Source: Ovoidimarina sediminis (GTDB lineage: Bacteria; Pseudomonadota; Alphaproteobacteria; Rhodobacterales; Rhodobacteraceae). From it: a stretch of DNA of 64,000 nt. Shown in pieces: positions 9,232 to 17,328 of the stretch. Under the pieces are notes generated by a model, which did no database searches, was not told where the DNA came from, and saw only the letters and a program-made list of their open reading frames with translations. Position 1 is the first letter of the stretch, and the number at the start of each line of letters is the position of its first letter. Location: the NCBI RefSeq assembly GCF_032586175.1, contig NZ_JAWHTE010000012.1, positions 62,001 through 126,000 of the forward strand, read 5' to 3'. A program made the position numbers and the translations under genes.

Positions 9232-9924
9232 TCAATCCTCGAAGCGGTAGCGGTGAAGCCCGGACCCATGGTGCCGCAGCCAGCTACGATGAGCCTTCCA
9301 GTCCGGACAGAGCCCGGCCACGACCGACCAGAAGGCGGGCGAATGATCCATATGCCGCAGATGCGCGACCTCGTGCGCGGCCACGTAATCGAGCACCTCG
9401 GGCGGCGCCATCACGAGACGCCAAGAATACATGAGCCGCCCTTCGGCCGTGCAGGACCCCCAGCGAGATCTGGTGTCGCGGAGCGCCAGCGCGCTGTATT
9501 CAAGCCCGAGCGCACCTGCATACCGGTCGGATGCCCGGGCGAGCCTGTCCCTGGCTTCGGCCTTCAGAACGCCGAGGGCGGAGCTGGCCGGCGCGCGCGC
9601 CGGCACGACAAGCCGCGCGCCGTCCAGCGTCGCCCGCCGGCCGGGCCCTGCGACCACCGTGACGGGCTCGCCAAGCACCGGAAGCACCACCCCGTCGGCG
9701 ACCGTGACAAGGCCGGGAGAGCGGCCCCGAGCCCCTTCGATCCAGGGCCGCCGGCTTTCCACGAAGGCGCGCGCCTCGCTCATCCGCGCGCGGCGCGGCA
9801 CCGTCAGCGTAACCCGGCCATCGAGGCTCGACACGCGCAGTGAAAGACGCCGCGCCTGCGCCGACCGGCGCACGAGAACCTCGATCGGCTCCGCCCCTTC
9901 GAGTGTCAGAATTTCATGCGACAT
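9232..9924 (-). CDS. YgjP/WLM-like zinc metallopeptidase (DUF45)
   Basis: The frame opens at 9972, but the ATG at 9924 (MSHEIL) gives the natural N-terminus and 230 residues. The C-terminal half carries the family motifs: RSRWGSC, then the zinc-binding HEVAHLRHMDHSPAFW with HExxH plus the downstream histidine. Members are SprT/M48-like minigluzincins of uncertain substrate. It is divergent from the TIGR02300 gene and probably co-transcribed with the GntR gene downstream. Confidence 0.88.
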   Translation of the reverse strand: MSHEILTLEGAEPIEVLVRRSAQARRLSLRVSSLDGRVTLTVPRRARMSEARAFVESRRPWIEGARGRSPGLVTVADGVVLPVLGEPVTVVAGPGRRATLDGARLVVPARAPASSALGVLKAEARDRLARASDRYAGALGLEYSALALRDTRSRWGSCTAEGRLMYSWRLVMAPPEVLDYVAAHEVAHLRHMDHSPAFWSVVAGLCPDWKAHRSWLRHHGSGLHRYRFED

Positions 9925-10061
9925 GCCCCGTCCGGCCCCTGCTTCCTGCCTCGTCCGACCATAACCCGTCACGCCCTCCCACGGAAAGGTTTTGACACCC
10001 CGCCCGGCTTGTGGCAGGGGACACGACCAATTCGCCAGACATCAGAAAAGAAGGACGGCAC

Positions 10062-10391
10062 ATGCCCAAGGAAGAGTGGGGCACGAAGCGGGTTTGCCCG
10101 ACCACCGGCAAGCGCTTCTACGACCTCAACAAAGACCCGATCGTCAGCCCCTATACGGGCGAGGTGGTCACGCTCGATACCGGCAAGACGACCCGCGTGA
10201 TGGTCGCCGACAAGGCTGACGCCGATTCCAAGGAAGACGAGCTGATCGACGACGATGATGTCGTTCTCGACGACGACGACGATGACGGCAATGATGTCGA
10301 TCTCGGCGATGACGTTCTCGATGACGATGACGATGACGACGATGTCTCGCTCGACGATATCGCGGATGTCGCGTCGGACGACGACGACTGA
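10062..10391 (+). CDS. TIGR02300 family protein with poly-aspartate tail
   Basis: The ATG at 10062 gives 109 residues. The N-terminal half carries the conserved signature of TIGR02300 (WGTKRVCPTTGKRFYDLN, then PIVSPYTGE). The C-terminal half, from about residue 55, is almost wholly Asp/Glu with blocks of up to seven aspartates (GAC/GAT runs at 10240-10385). Its function is unknown. The paired Cys and aromatic residues of the N-terminus suggest a small metal-binding or nucleic-acid-mimic fold, but that is inference. A strong hairpin and tRNA-Ala follow. Confidence 0.9.
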   Translation: MPKEEWGTKRVCPTTGKRFYDLNKDPIVSPYTGEVVTLDTGKTTRVMVADKADADSKEDELIDDDDVVLDDDDDDGNDVDLGDDVLDDDDDDDDVSLDDIADVASDDDD

Positions 10392-10451
10392 GGCCGGGGC
10401 CGGTCAGGCGGATTTCGCTTGAAACGGCGCGGCCACTGCCATAGAGACCTG

Positions 10452-10477
10452 CGGGCGGAGGCGGTTGCCTCCGCCCG
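10452..10477 (+). terminator. Strong hairpin between the TIGR02300 gene and tRNA-Ala
   Basis: An 11-bp perfect stem, CGGGCGGAGGC paired with GCCTCCGCCCG around loop GGTT. There is no long U-run, so if it terminates it is an atypical terminator. It separates the coding gene from the tRNA that starts 5 bases later. Confidence 0.5.
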
Positions 10478-10481
10478 GTAA

Positions 10482-10557
<76 letters not shown>

Positions 10558-10595
10558 TCACCTTACAGGTCAGTAGGTTAGCTAAACATTAGAGC

Positions 10596-10621
10596 GGTGT
10601 GACACACAGGTGTGACACACG
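10596..10621. repeat. Tandem 13-bp repeat abutting the integrase start
   Basis: Two adjacent copies of GGTGTGACACAC plus one base (10596-10608 and 10609-10621) end exactly at the start codon of the integrase fragment. The core GTGTGACAC is nearly self-complementary. Possible roles are recombinase arm sites or an operator controlling the lost element; there is no direct evidence for either. Confidence 0.5.
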
Positions 10622-11752
10622 ATGCAACTTCCTAGCTACCTGAGTACCTCACGGCACGGCGTATTTTACTTCCGTTGGCCGATACCGAACACAGACCCGA
10701 AAAAGCCCCGCAGAAGCATTCGCATCTCACTTCATACGCGATGCCCCAGAGAGGCTGGCATGCTCGCGCGACATCTTGCAGTTTGCGGCGTTGAGGCAGA
10801 GAAAATCGTATCGCGAGCAGGAATGGATCACGCGGAACTAAGATCGAAAGTCCGGGATTACTTCCGGGCGCAATTGGAGGACGGCAAGCGGCGGATCGAC
10901 GCCGGAGGCCCTCTGATCGAAAGCCAGCGGCAAAGCTACTCCACGTCACTTGCGATGCTGGAAGACGGGAACTCTGAGTTCTGGCATCTGGTCGGGTCGG
11001 ATCATGCCAGGTCGGAACTGGATGCCTTCTTCGCGGCGACAGGTCTGCCCCGGGAGCAGTACCGCGACCACATTCCGAGGGTTCTGGACGAGATCAGGAA
11101 GGCCCGGATCGGCGCATACAAGGCGATCTTGCAGCATTCCGAGGGTCTGGAGACGTACGACTTCACAGGAGCCGTTAGGGCGCTCTCAGCCGCCCTAACG
11201 GCCGATGAAGCAGGGTCAGGGTATCCAAGTATAGGCGAGGCCGTGGAGACGTTCTTCCGCGTTCATGAGAAGTCTGCGAACTGGACGCCGGGTACGGTCG
11301 AGAAGCGCCGGGCGATGCTTGCGATTGCGGTGGAGTGGTTTGGGCCGGATAACCGCTATCCCGCCGAACTGTCAGGCGGCATGCAGCAGCGGGTCGGGAT
11401 CGCGCGGGCGCTAGCGAATTACCCGTCTGTTCTTCTGATGAACGAGCCTTTCGGCGCGCTTGACGCGCAGACCCGGTTGATGATGCAGGAAAGCCTTCTC
11501 GACATATGGCGACAGTTCGGCACGACGGTGGTTTTCGTGACCCACGACGTGGACGAGGCGGTGTTTCTGGCCGACCGCGTGCTGATCATGAGCGCGGCAC
11601 CGGGGCGCATCATCGAGGATGTGACGATTACTTTGCCGCGCCCGCGGACGACCGACATGGCCTCCACCCCCGAGTACATCAAGGCACGGCAGTTCTGCCT
11701 CGACACGATCAAGGCGGAAAGCCGCAAGGCGTTCGAGGATCAGAACGCATGA
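10622..11752 (+). pseudogene. Chimeric ORF: tyrosine integrase N-terminus fused to NitT/TauT ABC ATPase C-terminus
   Basis: A single 376-residue frame built from two unrelated families. Residues 1 to about 243 match the N-terminal and core-binding part of a site-specific integrase (DUF6538-like start LPSYLSTSRHGVFYFRWP; core-binding PSIGEAVETFFRVHEKSANW), but the whole R-H-R-Y catalytic domain is absent. From about residue 246 (nt 11357) it is the C-terminal half of a nitrate/sulfonate/taurine-type ABC ATPase: signature LSGGMQQRVGIARAL, Walker B LLMNEP, D-loop GALD, H-loop VTHD. Walker A is missing, and the Walker B aspartate is Asn274. Neither half should work. The junction marks a deletion that began in a tRNA-integrated element. 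The stop overlaps the next ATG by 4 bases, as the intact ATPase gene probably did. Confidence 0.88.
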
Positions 11753-12264
11753 AACGGCTTGCGATCCTTCTCTTCACTCTTCTTGCCACACCCGCCCCGG
11801 CTCAGGTGCAGGGGGTCATGCTGGATGCGCCAGTGGAAATCCCGCCGTTCGCTTTCACGAACGAACTGGGCGAAACCTTCTCCGAAGCCGACCTGATCGG
11901 GAACTGGACGATCGTGATGTTCGGCTTTCTGTCCTGCCCCGATGTCTGCCCCTTCACGCTCGGCAACCTCGAGGCCGCGATTTCGGAGACAGGGATGCGG
12001 GTGCGCCCCGACAGCGTGCCGAAGGTGGCGTTCATCTCGGTCGACCCGGACAGGGATGCCGAGGTGATCAGCGAGTATGCGAAATTCTTTCACCCCGAGT
12101 TCGAAAGCTTCACCGGCGAGCGCGAGCAGATAAACACGCTGGTGGAGGCCACCGACAGCTTCTATCGGCTGATGAAGCCCGACCATACAGGGTATTACGA
12201 GGTTCAGCACAGCTCTGCCGTTTCGGTGATTGCACCGGACGGAACGCTGCGGGCGAAGCTGTAG
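11749..12264 (+). CDS. SCO1/SenC-family copper chaperone, truncated by an in-frame amber codon
   Basis: 171 residues with an N-terminal signal segment (RLAILLFTLLATPAPA) and a periplasmic thioredoxin-like SCO domain. The copper-binding CxxxC is SCPDVCPF near residue 65, and the partner histidine is in YYEVQHSS near 160. SCO proteins deliver copper to CuA sites of cytochrome oxidase or N2O reductase. Past the TAG at 12262 the same frame continues for 25 codons (PPFDPGITAEFLARLQITYR...) to a TGA at 12340-12342 that overlaps the GTG start of the next gene as GTGA. That strongly suggests the original gene ended there and lost its C-terminal helix to a nonsense mutation such as CAG to TAG. All metal ligands remain upstream. 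Confidence 0.85.
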   Translation: MKRLAILLFTLLATPAPAQVQGVMLDAPVEIPPFAFTNELGETFSEADLIGNWTIVMFGFLSCPDVCPFTLGNLEAAISETGMRVRPDSVPKVAFISVDPDRDAEVISEYAKFFHPEFESFTGEREQINTLVEATDSFYRLMKPDHTGYYEVQHSSAVSVIAPDGTLRAKL

Positions 12265-12338
12265 CCCCCGTTCGATCCGGGCATCACAGCGGAGTTCCTG
12301 GCGCGCCTTCAGATCACATATCGCCGGGAGATGACGCA

Positions 12339-12764
12339 GTGATCCGCTCTGTGCTTGCGGCGCTGATGCTGCCTTCGGTGGCATGTGCGGGCGGGCTGAC
12401 GGTGGCGGATGCGACGATCCCCCTCGCACCGCCCGGCGCCATGGCGCATGCTGCCTATTTCACCCTGACGAACGAGGGCGGGACGGACCGGGAACTGATC
12501 GGGGTGGCAGCCGACGGCTATGCCGTCGTGCATCTTCACCGGAGCGAAGAGAAAGACGGGACCGCGACGATGAGTGCCGTGGATCTGATCCGTCTCGCAC
12601 CGGGGCAAAGCGTGACATTCGCGCCCGGCGGCCTTCACGTCATGCTGATGCGCCCCGAAGCGGCGCTGCATGCGGGCGACATCGTGACACTCACGCTGGA
12701 ATTCGCCAATGGCGAGCGGCTTTCGGTGTCTGCAACCGTTATGGCACGGGACAATGGAAGCTAG
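12339..12764 (+). CDS. PCu(A)C-family periplasmic copper chaperone (DUF461)
   Basis: 141 residues from a GTG start with GGGAG 8 bases upstream. The signal peptide ends near ACAGG. The PCu(A)C copper site is visible as VHLHRS plus a downstream Met and GGLHVMLM, fitting the H-x-M-rich pattern of the family. It hands Cu(I) to SCO proteins and CuA centres. It sits between the truncated SCO gene and a cytochrome c gene, with short overlaps at both ends, so it belongs to one copper-enzyme maturation operon whose 5' part was lost in the deletion. Confidence 0.88.
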   Translation: MIRSVLAALMLPSVACAGGLTVADATIPLAPPGAMAHAAYFTLTNEGGTDRELIGVAADGYAVVHLHRSEEKDGTATMSAVDLIRLAPGQSVTFAPGGLHVMLMRPEAALHAGDIVTLTLEFANGERLSVSATVMARDNGS

Positions 12765-13332
12765 AGGGCTTGCCTTTGCCCTTATTCTCGCAGCCTCGGC
12801 CGCGCAGGCGGACTATGATCCGTCGCAATACCCAGCCTACGAGACCTGCGCGCTGTGCCACGGCCTTTTCGGTGTCTCGCATACGGGCAAGTTTCCCAAT
12901 CTCGGCGGGCAGAAACAGGCTTATATCGAGGCGCAGGTTCGGGCCTTCCGGGATGGGCATCGCACGAATGACGGGGGCCAGATGGTTGCGATCGTGACAG
13001 AGCTTCAGCCGGAGGACATCCCTTTCGTTGCAGAGTGGTTCGCACGTCAGGAGGCACCGGCCTCCTACCCCTCTGAGCACACGGGCCCCGGCGCGGCGCG
13101 GTTCACCGATCTGGGCTGCGTCACCTGCCACGACAACAGCGTTGAGGGTGACCCCACGGTGCCGTTCCTGACCGCGCAGAAGCCTGATTACCTGATCAAG
13201 CAGATGCAGGATTTTCGCGACGGGCGGCGCGATGCGGCTGAAATGCCGGGGATGCACGGGACCGCACTGTCGATCCCGGATGAAGAGATCGCAGAGATCG
13301 CCGCTTATCTCGCGGCGGAGGCGCGCCCATGA
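12754..13332 (+). CDS. Periplasmic dihaem c-type cytochrome (c4-like)
   Basis: The ATG at 12754 gives 192 residues, overlapping the previous gene by 11 bases. A signal peptide (LAFALILAASAAQA) precedes two cytochrome c folds, each with a CxxCH haem site: CALCH near residue 32 and CVTCH near 121. Distal methionines are available (GQMVAIV, EMPGMHG). The two-domain architecture and length match cytochrome c4/c553-type electron carriers. The 4-base ATGA overlap with the next regulator gene indicates coupling. Confidence 0.9.
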   Translation: MEARGLAFALILAASAAQADYDPSQYPAYETCALCHGLFGVSHTGKFPNLGGQKQAYIEAQVRAFRDGHRTNDGGQMVAIVTELQPEDIPFVAEWFARQEAPASYPSEHTGPGAARFTDLGCVTCHDNSVEGDPTVPFLTAQKPDYLIKQMQDFRDGRRDAAEMPGMHGTALSIPDEEIAEIAAYLAAEARP

Positions 13333-14063
13333 TCCACCCCCGCGACGAGGCATTGCAGGATGACGCGCAGGGCGCGATCTACCTGTCGGAATACCTGCTT
13401 GAGATCAACGAGGGTTCGGGTTTTCTGACCGGCCTTTCGCGGGAGGATCAGAAGGCGGTGCGCACGATGGGCACGCGATGTACCTTCGCGAAGGGGCAGA
13501 GCATCTTTCATCAGGGCGACAGCCACACGGGCGTCTGGATCATCGAGGCGGGGCGGGCGCGAACCTATTACGTTGGCCCGAGCGGGCGGGAGATTACACT
13601 GGCGTACTGGACGCCCGGGCATTTCATCGGAGGCCCCGAAGTGTTCGGGCGCGGGCGGCATGTCTGGTCGGCGGATGCCGTCGAGGATTGCGAGATGGTG
13701 TTTCTGTCGGGGATGAGCCTTCAGAAGCTCGTGCGCGAGATCCCGGATGTGGCGATTGCGGTGATCCACGGGCTGATTGCCAAGGGCAAATGCTATTCGG
13801 CGCTGATCCAGATGCTCGGCACACGATCGGTGGCGGAACGGCTGCGGCAATTCCTTGTGATCTTCGCCGATGCGCAAGGGCGGCATGAAGGTGAGGCGAT
13901 CATCATCGACCGGACGATCACCTATGAGCAGATCGCCTTTGTCGTGGGCGCGACGCGGCAATGGGTGACGCAGACACTCGACAAGCTGAGGGCGGAGGGC
14001 GTGCTGGAGATCACGCGGTCGGAAATCATCATCCACGATTTTGACGCATTGCAGATGGAATAA
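13329..14063 (+). CDS. Crp/Fnr family transcriptional regulator
   Basis: 244 residues with an N-terminal cyclic-nucleotide-binding-like beta barrel (about 40-150; FAKGQSIFHQGDSHTGVWII) and a C-terminal HTH_Crp domain (TYEQIAFVVGATRQWVTQTL near 205-225). There is no FNR-type cysteine cluster at the N-terminus, so it is probably not an iron-sulfur oxygen sensor. It is last in the copper/cytochrome operon, overlapping the cytochrome gene by ATGA, and is likely its own regulator. It is convergent with the SDR gene, 2 bases apart. Confidence 0.9.
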   Translation: MIHPRDEALQDDAQGAIYLSEYLLEINEGSGFLTGLSREDQKAVRTMGTRCTFAKGQSIFHQGDSHTGVWIIEAGRARTYYVGPSGREITLAYWTPGHFIGGPEVFGRGRHVWSADAVEDCEMVFLSGMSLQKLVREIPDVAIAVIHGLIAKGKCYSALIQMLGTRSVAERLRQFLVIFADAQGRHEGEAIIIDRTITYEQIAFVVGATRQWVTQTLDKLRAEGVLEITRSEIIIHDFDALQME

Positions 14064-14065
14064 CG

Positions 14066-14764
14066 CTAGAAGGTCTCGACCCAAGGCCGCACCGCTATTT
14101 CATGGGTCCAGGCCGAACGGTCCTGTTCGATGAGGTGGCGGTAGGAGCGGGCAATCGCCTCCGGCCGGAGCATGGAGCCCGGCTTGCCGTCCGGCTCGCT
14201 GCGGCCCGGGTTCAGGATCGCGCCGTCGATGTTGATCCAGGCGACGTGAATGCCGTTCGGGTGAAGTTCGCGCGCCATGCTTTGGGCGAGGCCCCGCTGG
14301 GCGAATTTGCCCATCGCGAAAGGCGCGGATTGCGGGAAGCCCTTCACCCCGGCGGAGGCGCCGGTAAAAAGGATCGTTCCGCGTGTGCCGTCGTCGGCGG
14401 GATCTGCCTTCAGCATCCTGCGTGCGGCGTGTTTTCCGGTAAGGAACGCCCCGAAGGCAGTAACCTCAACGGCCTTGCGCACCTCCTCGGCGTCGAGTTC
14501 GGTGATCGGGCCGCGGATGCGGGCGGACGGGTTGTAGACGACGACGCGGGGCGCCTCTGGCAGATCATCGAACAATGCCGCGACCGCCGCCTCGTCGGTC
14601 GCGTCGAGGCGAACGGTCGCGGCGTTTGTTTCTTCGGCCACGGCGCGCATCTTGTCTCCCGACCGTGCCGCCAAAGTCAGCGCATGATCGGACGCGAGAT
14701 TACGGGCGAGTGCCGCCGACAATCCGTCGCCGGCACCGATAATGACTGCGTGTTGCTTGCCCAT
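14066..14764 (-). CDS. Short-chain dehydrogenase/reductase with Phe in place of the catalytic Tyr
   Basis: 232 residues with a Rossmann start (VIIGAGDGLSAALARNL), a VVYNPSA segment in place of the classical NAAG, and the Ser region LFTGASAGVKG. Where classical SDRs have YxxxK this protein reads FAMGK, so the general acid Tyr is Phe. A subfamily of SDRs with this change exists, and catalysis may differ or be lost. An SD (AGGGAGG) precedes the start, 29 bases after the DUF3618 gene, so it may be the last gene of the stress operon. Confidence 0.82.
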   Translation of the reverse strand: MGKQHAVIIGAGDGLSAALARNLASDHALTLAARSGDKMRAVAEETNAATVRLDATDEAAVAALFDDLPEAPRVVVYNPSARIRGPITELDAEEVRKAVEVTAFGAFLTGKHAARRMLKADPADDGTRGTILFTGASAGVKGFPQSAPFAMGKFAQRGLAQSMARELHPNGIHVAWINIDGAILNPGRSEPDGKPGSMLRPEAIARSYRHLIEQDRSAWTHEIAVRPWVETF

Positions 14765-14793
14765 GGCGCGGCCTCCCTGATAGGGGCCGAAGC

Positions 14794-15702
14794 TTACCCC
14801 CGATAGGCTTCTTTTGCAGCCGTCTTGCCTTCGTCGATCGCGGTTTTTGCGGCAGCCTTCATGCGATCGGCCTCTTCGCGGAACACGCGGTCGGCCTCGT
14901 CGAAGAGGCGATCGCGGTGCGTTCCGAGCGCCCGGTCTTCCGTCGAAGTGCGGGGCAGGCTGGCCGCCAGCAGGGCGCCGGCCGCGAAAGTCAGCGCGCC
15001 GAAAAGAAGCGGGTTGTCCTGGCTTGAGCGCCGGACTGTGCGGGCGGCCCCCCGGGCATGACGTTCGACAGCTTCCTGGGCGGTGATCGCCGCCTCGCGG
15101 GCCTGTCTGACACGTTCTCGTGCTGCATCGGTCATGTCCGTCGTGCCCTCGTCGATGCGACGGCGCAGGTCGGCCGCCTTGGCATAGGCGCGGGTTCTGA
15201 AATCCTGGTCGCCGGTTTCAACCGACGCGCGGCTTCCGTAATATGTGTCAGTCATCGACTGTGTCTCCTTCAGATGATGCGCGGTCCCGCCGGCAATGGC
15301 CGGGTCAGGTCTCGCGTCGCTTTTCATGGTTGCCTCGGCGGCGACGATCCGTTCTTCGAATTCAGAGGGCGGGATTGGTTCGGCCCGAAAGCCGGTTGCC
15401 GTTGGCCGGCTTCTTGTATCGTAGGCGGCGACACTGCCGTTGCGTTCGGGCTTGTCCTCGGACTTTCCGGCGAGAAGCCAGACAAGGCCGATGCCGGTCA
15501 GGGCAAGTGCTGCCGGGTTTTCCCGCGCCGTCCGTGCGACCGACTGGGCGATTTCCGACCCGTGGGTCTTGATCATCCCGCTCGCCTGTTCGACGAGCGC
15601 CTCGGTGGAGAATTGCGCCTGTAGCGCTTCGATCGACGTTTCGAGAGCGGAGCGTTCGGCGGCAATTTCACGTTCGATTTCCTGCGGCGACTGATCAGTC
15701 AT
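14794..15702 (-). CDS. DUF3618 domain membrane-associated protein
   Basis: 302 residues. The N-terminal 100 match DUF3618 (EIEREIAAERSALETSIEAL, then a hydrophobic segment ENPAALALTGIGLVWLLAG). The middle and C-terminal parts are Ala/Arg/Glu-rich amphipathic helix with a second membrane stretch (LLFGALTFAAGALLAASL). Such proteins occur with holin-X and DUF883-like proteins in envelope-stress operons. The start overlaps the preceding gene by 8 bases, placing it third in an operon driven by the EcfG-type promoter at 16773-16798. Confidence 0.82.
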   Translation of the reverse strand: MTDQSPQEIEREIAAERSALETSIEALQAQFSTEALVEQASGMIKTHGSEIAQSVARTARENPAALALTGIGLVWLLAGKSEDKPERNGSVAAYDTRSRPTATGFRAEPIPPSEFEERIVAAEATMKSDARPDPAIAGGTAHHLKETQSMTDTYYGSRASVETGDQDFRTRAYAKAADLRRRIDEGTTDMTDAARERVRQAREAAITAQEAVERHARGAARTVRRSSQDNPLLFGALTFAAGALLAASLPRTSTEDRALGTHRDRLFDEADRVFREEADRMKAAAKTAIDEGKTAAKEAYRG

Positions 15703-16096
15703 GGAGCGACCCCCGGATCACGTCGGCATCGCGGCGCACGTTCTCGGCAGTGCGCGAGGGTGCGAGGCTTGAAATTTTCAGGTCATGGCGGGCCTTCGCG
15801 AGCATCAGAAAGGCAATCAGGGCGAGGACGCCCCCCACGATAAGCGATGCCCAGCCGGCTTCGATGCCGAAACTTGCGAGCCCCGCGATCGCGGCGCCCG
15901 CGAGCGCGTTCAGCGCGGTCAGAGCCATGACAACGGCTGCAACCAAAAGACCGAGCGCCATGGCGGCACGTTCGATGTTCTGGCTGATCTCGCTTCGCGC
16001 CAGCGCCACTTCCTTGCGCATCAAATTCGACAGATGCGTCAGGATATCGCTGACCGGAGAGGACCCCCGGTTTACATCCGCCTGGTCACTCATCAC
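15695..16096 (-). CDS. Phage-holin-like (holin-X superfamily) membrane protein
   Basis: 133 residues with two strong membrane segments (about 48-72 and 78-100, ALGLLVAAVVMALTALNALA and LIVGGVLALIAFLML) after an amphipathic helix typical of the Phage_holin_3_6/holin-X group. Despite the name, such genes are usually chromosomal stress genes rather than lysis genes. It overlaps both neighbours by a few bases, so the three-gene unit is translationally coupled. Confidence 0.82.
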   Translation of the reverse strand: MMSDQADVNRGSSPVSDILTHLSNLMRKEVALARSEISQNIERAAMALGLLVAAVVMALTALNALAGAAIAGLASFGIEAGWASLIVGGVLALIAFLMLAKARHDLKISSLAPSRTAENVRRDADVIRGSLHD

Positions 16097-16653
16097 GACT
16101 GGCCCCAGCCGTTGCTGCGGCGCGGCATGTCGGCAACATCCCCCTCGCCACGGTCGGACGCTTTGAGGAAGCGCCCCGCCATGAAGCCGAGCACCGCGGC
16201 GCCGCCGAAAAAGACGAGCGGATTGCGGCGCGCGAAATCAGTGAGATCGTCCTGAACGGAGCCGAGATCCGCACGTCTCACGGCACTGGCCGCCTCGGCC
16301 AGATTGTCGGCCAGGCGACCTGCGACCTCGTCGGCGAAAGAGCCCGGGTCGAACGACCGGCCTGCGTCCCGCAGGTTGTCGGCTGTTTGTTCGACACTGC
16401 TAGCAACGTTGCTCTGCGCACGCCCCATGTGCTCTTCGATGTTGCTTCGGGCAGCGCCAACGGCGTCCTTGGCCTCGTCGATTGCAGCGCGCTGCGCTTC
16501 GGCAACCTGATCGGAGACTTCCTTGTTGAAGTTCGGCTTGGCCGCGTCCACGGGGGTCTTGTTCGGACCCGGCGTGGTCTGCGCGCCCGGAAGCGCGGAT
16601 GTCTTGCCTTCGGTGTTGCCAGTCGTCGTTGTTTTCTTCGGCGTCGCGGTCAT
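16093..16653 (-). CDS. DUF883/ElaB-like stress protein, first gene of the envelope-stress operon
   Basis: The open frame reaches 16773, but the ATG at 16653 has an ideal AGGAGG and leaves room for the promoter at 16773-16798. 186 residues: a Thr/Lys/Pro-rich N-terminus, a long coiled-coil helix, and a C-terminal hydrophobic anchor in which RNPLVFFGGAAVLGFMAGR resembles the ElaB/YqjD/DUF883 ribosome- or membrane-tethering segment. It is related to nutrient-deprivation-induced proteins of Rhizobiales. It is probably expressed under general stress. Confidence 0.78.
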   Translation of the reverse strand: MTATPKKTTTTGNTEGKTSALPGAQTTPGPNKTPVDAAKPNFNKEVSDQVAEAQRAAIDEAKDAVGAARSNIEEHMGRAQSNVASSVEQTADNLRDAGRSFDPGSFADEVAGRLADNLAEAASAVRRADLGSVQDDLTDFARRNPLVFFGGAAVLGFMAGRFLKASDRGEGDVADMPRRSNGWGQS

Positions 16654-16772
16654 GGGGACCTCCTTGACTGTCTGATGTCGGCCTGGCGGCCGCTGCGGAA
16701 AGGGCAGAAGCCTGGACCGTTGCGGAGCAGCCGATGCCAGCCGGAACCCCGCCCTTGTTTTCTCATTTCTCA

Positions 16773-16798
16773 AACGCGGAGACCCGGGTGGAAGTTCC
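16773..16798 (-). promoter_or_regulatory. EcfG-type promoter for the 16653-14066 operon
   Basis: On the minus strand, GGAAC (16798-16794), 17-bp spacer, CGTT (16776-16773): an exact match to the EcfG general-stress consensus. The expected start site is near 16766, about 110 bases ahead of the ATG. Confidence 0.8.
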
Positions 16799-16802
16799 GT
16801 CG

Positions 16803-17243
16803 TCAGGTCCGCAGTGTCGTGATCTCTGCCCGCAGCTCATCGCGCTGGTCCGAAAGGATGTTGCGGTATTCGGGCTGCGACCCTGAGTTGGAAATGGCGT
16901 TCGAGTAAGAATTCACGAGCCGCTCCTCTCCATCGACAATCTGGCGGACAGCGCTGCTGTCGAGAGCTCCGAACAGGTTTCGCGTTTTCGCCACTGCGCG
17001 GTGGACCATTGCGAAGGCGGATCCCACCTCGTCCGGACTGCCGCCCAGTTCATCGAGCATGGTAAGAAGCGGTCCCGCATGGGTATTGTGAAGGGCGTGC
17101 AGCCTTTCCACGACCGGGCGCAGATCCTCATCCGCCAGGTCGATCATCGTTTCATAGCCCCGGATCGCATCCACGACGTCTGTTGCGAGTTGCGAAATGG
17201 CCGAGATCGGTTGCTCGGATGTGTTTACTTTGTGGGTGTCCAT
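16803..17243 (-). CDS. PA2169-family four-helix-bundle protein (DUF2383)
   Basis: The ATG at 17243 with AAAGGAG 8 bases upstream gives 146 residues; the frame is open further but without a signal. The helical bundle shows the family pattern YETMIDLADEDLRPVVERL, with scattered Glu/His residues reminiscent of ferritin-like proteins. The biochemical role is unknown. It has its own near-consensus EcfG promoter and lies back to back with other stress genes. Confidence 0.8.
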   Translation of the reverse strand: MDTHKVNTSEQPISAISQLATDVVDAIRGYETMIDLADEDLRPVVERLHALHNTHAGPLLTMLDELGGSPDEVGSAFAMVHRAVAKTRNLFGALDSSAVRQIVDGEERLVNSYSNAISNSGSQPEYRNILSDQRDELRAEITTLRT

Positions 17244-17268
17244 CGTCGATCTCCTTTGCTGGGCGATC

Positions 17269-17294
17269 AACAAACGGATGGCACGGTTTGTTCC
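17269..17294 (-). promoter_or_regulatory. Near-consensus EcfG promoter for the PA2169-family gene
   Basis: On the minus strand, GGAAC (17294-17290), 17-bp spacer, TGTT (17272-17269); one mismatch in the -10. The predicted start is about 20 bases before the ATG at 17243. Confidence 0.6.
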
Positions 17295-17328
17295 GGATCC
17301 CGCGGCGCTCCCGGAGGTTGTTCGGATG

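Noticed and set aside
10240..10385. GAC/GAT-rich tract considered as a microsatellite or assembly artefact
   Set aside because: It is in frame and encodes the acidic tail that TIGR02300 proteins usually have.
10596..10621. Tandem repeats considered as a CRISPR array
   Set aside because: Only two adjacent 13-bp copies with no spacers and no cas genes; better read as a recombinase or operator site.
10622..11752. Annotating the ORF as a functional nitrate/taurine ABC transporter ATPase
   Set aside because: It lacks Walker A and the whole first half of the ATPase; the N-terminal 240 residues are an integrase fragment.
10558..14066. Search by eye for a second copy of the tRNA-Ala 3' end (attR)
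   Set aside because: I found no convincing second copy in this window; it was probably lost in the deletion or lies elsewhere, so no attachment pair is claimed.
15695..16096. Holin-like gene as evidence of a prophage
   Set aside because: Neighbours are DUF3618 and DUF883-like stress genes and no phage genes are present; the holin-X family is usually chromosomal.
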